DNA of 64,000 nucleotides, taken from assembly GCF_949628265.1 (NCBI RefSeq), contig NC_088790.1, forward strand, positions 7,692,545 through 7,756,544, read 5' to 3'. Each line of letters begins with the position of its first letter. Position 1 is the stretch's first letter. Source of the stretch: Cloeon dipterum (Eukaryota; Arthropoda; Insecta; Ephemeroptera; Baetidae). Positions 59,059 to 64,000 of this stretch are shown here, piece by piece. Made by a program: the position numbers and the translations under genes. A model generated the notes under the pieces. The model worked only from the letters and a program-made list of their open reading frames with translations. It searched no databases and was not told where the DNA came from.

Positions 59059-62000
59059 CTAGGATTCAAAGTGTTTATAGACTTCTGTCACATAGGCCAT
59101 GACTTGCTGCCAATCAGGTCGCTCCATGTGGGTCATCTCCACAATACTCTGTAATGAAAAAAAAAATTAGTGTTTGAAATTTCTGTACAAAATATATAAT
59201 ATATTTGAAAAGAATTCAAGTGCAAAAATTTCTTACCAAAGTAGTAGGAATTCCAACGCTCTCAGCGGCTGAGAATGCCACAGAGAAATTTCTCCTCTTA
59301 TCAGTGGGCACAAGTGTGTTGTACGGAACAAGTGCAGGCAGGTAAGAGTGAATAAGGGCACAGAGAGCAAGGCCGTCGTTCCATGAGCTCGAGAAGTTGG
59401 TGATATCAATGCCCTTGTAACCAGCTGTCTTCGCCTGGCACCACTTGAGCAGTGCGTTTCGCTTCGAACCGCCGTTTTTCACCAACTTCCACAGAGGGTC
59501 CTTAGAGGCTGTGATGGGGAAATATTTAATTGAGGATCTACCATGGAACAAATTTTCTCCATCCTTACCAACTTCAGGATTAGAGTAGTGTCTTGGGCGT
59601 TGGGATACTACGCTTGGCGGTTCCTCCGATTTTGTCGGTTTTACAGGTTCCTTCAAATACTCTGCAATTCCAAAAAGGAATCATGATCTATAATTGAGTT
59701 ATTTTTTAGTCTCTACCTTGAAAGCTAGTTTTTCTGGTAAGGGAAGTTGTAGTCCGGTTATTCTGTTGCTGGTCTCTCAGCGGGCTCTTTGAGAGTTCGA
59801 CCGCTGGAGGAATCGGGGACGGGGTGGAAGGGAGCGTGTTGCATGGCGACGGAGTGGGACTCGTCGGGGTCGTGGCAATACTGTTCGAAGTTGAGCTGCA
59901 TCGGCTCTCACCTGCAAACCAGAAGAATGAGACTTCTCGTTAAGATAAAAAAAACGTTCGCGCAAATCAAGAAGTATAGACAAAAGACGCAAGCTGCTAC
60001 CCCAAAAGCACCGGTTTGCTGTTTAAAGTATCAGCGGCAGAGCAATCGCACGAACAACGTGTTAGACCCTATACCGGGATATGTGGGAATGGAATATTGC
60101 AAAGTACCGCAGTCACCGCCAGCCTTGTGATGCTTGGTGGCGTTCTCGATGCTCTCGATCAAGTTTTTGACTGAGAGTCTGTTGTCGGCGATCGCGGTTC
60201 CTCGCAGCCTCCTCGCGGCCGCCGCCATTTCTTGCTGCACGGAGGAGAAAACCGCGTCGCACGCTGGAGAGGTGGGCACAGGCGAAGGGGGCGCCTCAGA
60301 CAACGAGGTACTCACTGGCCTCGAGGGAGATTGTTGAGCTGGGAGGAACACAACTTTTATTGAGGCCGACCTTCTCTCGCACAACTGGCTTATCTACATT
60401 TTTGTCACAGCCAGGGGTTAGATAGCTTTTTTAATAAAGAGGCGGGCTTAAGTTGGTTACATGTTAGTTCTGTCACCTACGTAAGCATCCTAAATAATCA
60501 TGTATCATGTTAGCTGCCACTCATTAATAAAGTCAAGGCAATTTTTACGCGGGTTATCAAGCCAATAACACGATTTGTGGGAACCTAACGGAAATATTTC
60601 TGCTGGATGGAAGTGTTTCACACACGATACAGAAGCAAAAGCAGAGACACAGAGATGGCTCAAACTGAACTTACTCATTTGACTTGCACTGTCAAATGCA
60701 GGCTTTGGCACTACTCGTGTTGAGGATGTTTGCGTTGGAATTTGAAGGGACAGTTTTCTCTGGAGCAACCAGCTATTTTCTTTATAGTCAGCAGCCGAGA
60801 ACTGCGGTTCAGACCTTCTCTTGTCAGAGAGGTTGGGACTGACTATGATCAGGCTTTCGGGATCGCTCTGGTGCTCAGCCAGAGAAACTTCCTCGTTAAC
60901 AGCATCAATGTAATCGTCAAAAATTGTCGGCAAAGGTGGGGGCGGTGTGCTCGGCAGTGGAGGAGGGAGTGGAGACACCAAGCACACCTTATCAGTCTCA
61001 TCTGCGTTCCTAGTTGCGAGAGCTACGTGTTCGTTTTCAGTAAAGCTGAGAAAAGCTTCATCCACACTTGAGTTAGTGTTTGTTTCAAACTCGTCTACAT
61101 ACTCTTCTTCGCTGATGACAAAGTTTGATCTTATGTCATCGTATGCGAGCAAAGTGTCAGTGAATTTTGGATCCTCCAGAGTGGGTCCAGCACCATTGGA
61201 TGCAAGAGAGTCATAGCTCAGTGCTTGACTGTTTAGTGCTGAGAAATCAACATGCATCAATATTTCATATATCAAAGCGTTTCAGAGGAAAAGAAGATTC
61301 ATACCAGGTCCGTGTCAAGCAAAATCAAAGTAAAAATACCTACCCTTTGCTTTGGCCAATTCAGCTTCCAAGGAACGATTTTTCTCCTTGAGCGATTTGT
61401 TCTCAACTAGCAGTTTTGCCAGCTGTTGCTGGGCCTCTGTCTTGAAATCATTGGCTACTCGAACAGTCATCAGCAGGTCACTTCGGAACTGCACCCACTC
61501 TTCATTCTGGTGATAAGAATTGTTTCAAAATACATATTTCTCAACACAGCATCCTGACAAACCTCCTCGGCTCTGAGCCTCTTTTCTTCCTCTAACTGAG
61601 CCTGCACCGTCTTCATTTCTTCTTTTAAGGCTATGTTTTCCCTTTGGGCTTCAGAGAGAGTGGCCCGCAGTTGTCGCTTGTCCTCCAAATGTCTCTGCGC
61701 CTGAGCCGCCTGCTCTGTGGCAGCGGCTTGCGCTCTCTTGGTCTCCTCCCTCTCCTGATTTATCACAAACTCTAGTTCGGAAACCTGGGACTTAGCATTG
61801 TTGCGAGACACCTGCAGTACGGCCACATTAGTTCCAAATATGCAAATGCACACGCATATGTAACCTTCAGCTCTTCTTGAAGAGTGTTAGTGGTCTCCCT
61901 GATTCGAGCAACTTCCCCTTGCGCCTTTGACAGTTGCTCCTGCAATTCAACTATTTTTCCTTCCAACTCTTCTTTCTCTGACCGGATGCTCTCCAGTCTG

Positions 62001-64000
62001 GACTCGAGCTGCGTTTCATCAGCAGGGGTCGATCTGCACTCTTCAAGCTCTTCAATCTGAAAAGAAAAAATACTCTGCCAGTGAGAAAAAGATAAAACTG
62101 AAAAATTAAGCAAGTTGAGCAAGTTTTTTCAAGACAACATTAAAAAATATTCGCACCAAGGTTGAAAATGAGTCATGTTCCATTCAATAGATCACATGAT
62201 AAGAGTTTTAAATATTTACACGTAAGGAAGAGTTCAATTTTATTACTTTCTGTGCAAGTCTTGAGTATTTCCAAACAAGAAGTTTAAAAATCACCAAAGA
62301 TAAATTTTAACTAGTCTGTCATTGAAGTTAACACTTCAGGTTTCTTTCATGTCAGAGGATTTTTCCGAATCTTACTTTTAGCATTTATCTATTGACGACA
62401 GTGTTGTGAATTTACCTTAGCTTTCGCATTGGCGAGAAGTGTTTCCATCCGCTCATACTCGATGGTCTTCTCCTGACCCTCTCTGAGTGCCGCTTCAAGT
62501 CTGTCCTCAAGCCTTTTTTTCTCAGCAACGCTGACCTCAACCTGGGCTTGAAGTAGGGAGACTCGCTCATTTTGCCTGACAGAGGCAGTCTCTGCAGCGG
62601 ACAGTCTTTCAAGGGTGCCTCTAACCCTGGCCTCCGCCGCTTCGTTCAAGGTCTGCTGCTCGGATCGCTCCTCATGAAGACCTTTAATGATCTCCAGAAG
62701 TTTAGTTTCGGTGTCGGTCGGCGCGGGCAGTCCCTCAGAGCAGAGCAAGGCGGTCAGCGACTCAGATCTGGCTCTGCAGTCCTCGAGGCGTTCAGTCTGT
62801 TTGCACAGTGACTGCAGCACGACGGCTTTTTCATCAGTGATCCGCGAATTTTCTCCTTGCAGCTCGGCCAGCTGATGTTGCAAATCCGCCAGCTCCTGCA
62901 GCGTGGCCTGCAGTTCTTCGCTCGTGCTGTGACAGTGAATTGATAAAAGGTGGTGATTTGTCTCTTGAAACGAAACGACTCTCAAGGGGAACGAAAATTA
63001 AGACTCAATACAAAAGTAACAAATAATGTATGTCACAATATAAGACTTGCAATGAGGGAGGGAACGCAAATGAGATAAATAATGGCCTTGAGAAGTGATG
63101 CAGGGGCAATAAAACTCACTCAGACGTCTGCGACAAAAGCTACACCTTGTGATCAAAGCCATGAACGATGGTAGTTTATTTGGCTTAGCGTCACAGCAAG
63201 GTCGAATCAATTGCAGCAGCATCGCCAAAAATAAATTTATCATTACCTGTAGTGAGTTTCCTCCATTTGGTGTATGCGGTCTTGTAGCCCAGCGACAGAT
63301 ACTTCACTGCAGCTCCCGAGACTTTGGTGTTCCCAATCTGGAGTGCCAGGTACTCCTTGCGAGCAGGTCGACGCTAGCATATCACTTCCAAGCACATCCT
63401 GAAGCACATTTTTTCATTAAAGTAAATTATCCATTCTATGTAAACGAAATGTTTAGATAAGAAAAAAACGAGTGAACTTAGATGTGTATTGAACTTTGTT
63501 TGGAGATTCAACAATGTGCAAACATTGTTTCATTCAAAGCAATAAAGCAAACGTTATTTCCATAGGCCAGGCCAAAGGTCAGATACTCACATAGGGCGTT
63601 GGTGGCTCTGTCCCGGCAATCGACGCTGGCGCAGACGAATGCTGGTGAATTTGGCCGAGCATTAATTTTTCCGTGTCTGAAAGCGGCTGCAGCTGAGACG
63701 CGGGAGGATTCGCGGTGGCCATCGCAGATGCGGCCGCTTCTAACTGCGCCAGCTTTGTTTTCAAAGCTTTGTTCTCGGCACGCAACTCCTTGATCTGAGC
63801 ATTGCCAGCCGCTGCGGATGATGCCATTTCCTATTTTTTTAAAAATTAAAATTAAATTTGATTATGATTTATTATTGGTGGAAAAGATAATTGGTGCAAT
63901 CGAATTTAATAATCTCTATAACCAAAAAGGGAGACATACTTTTTCCGCCTCTTTAAGTTCCCCCTTAAGCACATTCACTTCAGCTTCCTTTGATTGAAGC
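59059..64000 (-). CDS. SPECC1L: Cytospin-A/SPECC1L-like coiled-coil and CH-domain protein (5' end outside window)
   Basis: Thirteen exons are visible: 64000-63940 (partial), 63830-63591, 63398-63247, 62926-62416, 62056-61865, 61811-61563, 61506-61344, 61238-60675, 60338-60117, 59911-59717, 59661-59569, 59508-59237, 59148-59059, giving 1000 residues to the stop. The family links actin and microtubules and acts in cytokinesis and cell adhesion. The signature [20 protein letters not shown] followed by [17 protein letters not shown] matches cytospin-A. Long heptad-rich coiled coils follow, then an acidic and proline-rich insert ([15 protein letters not shown]). The C-terminal calponin-homology domain ([40 protein letters not shown]) ends in [20 protein letters not shown]. 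Phases agree at every junction. The N-terminal part lies beyond the right edge. Confidence 0.93.

Overview
This window comes from an animal nuclear genome, almost certainly a winged insect. Every protein gene is split by spliceosomal introns. The first 24 kb (minus strand) hold a complete insect-type voltage-gated sodium channel alpha subunit (para/Nav1), recognisable by its four S1-S6 domains, the D-E-K-A selectivity filter, the MFM inactivation motif and the insect-specific mutually exclusive exons (k/l) in domain III. I cannot name the species. The cytoplasmic linkers read more like those of cockroaches and other hemimetabolous insects than of Drosophila, but this is an impression from memory, not an alignment.

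Layout. 1-1586: 3' flank of para. 1587-24517 (-): para, 34 coding exons and 2107 residues in the longest reading, from the ATG at 24281 to the stop at 1587. 24518-41884: about 17 kb with no supportable gene: GC-rich and AT-rich stretches, microsatellites, small hairpins, and probably the long 5' untranslated intron and promoter region of para. 41885-44818 (-): TTF1-like Myb-domain protein. 45438-46404 (+): NDUFS4 of respiratory complex I. 47736-49986 (-): UDP-N-acetylglucosamine pyrophosphorylase (UAP1). 51236-54017 (+): extended-PHD/RING protein of the G2E3/PHF7/pineapple eye family. 55223-56260 (-): TMX2-like ER thioredoxin-related membrane protein. 56795-58602 (+): BTB protein with two C2H2 fingers. 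59059-64000 (-): cytospin-A/SPECC1L-like coiled-coil plus CH-domain protein, running off the right edge.

The seven genes right of para alternate in strand, giving three head-to-head pairs (TTF1/NDUFS4, UAP1/PHD, TMX2/BTB) with 0.5-1.3 kb between start codons, and tail-to-tail junctions between pairs. They are mostly housekeeping genes of unrelated pathways, so I see no functional operon-like system. All eight exon models were joined by hand from splice sites, and every complete model closes in frame.

I did not find an undescribed multi-gene system. The observations most worth checking are: a 72-bp near-perfect hairpin (69/72) between TTF1 and NDUFS4; an AT-AC intron in the domain III-IV linker of para, with a competing in-frame GT-AG register; two unfamiliar phase-0 exons in the I-II linker of para; the absence of any room for a second domain II S4-S5 exon although the domain III pair is kept; a CTG codon at the kdr position; and a tRNA-like element inside the AT-AC intron.
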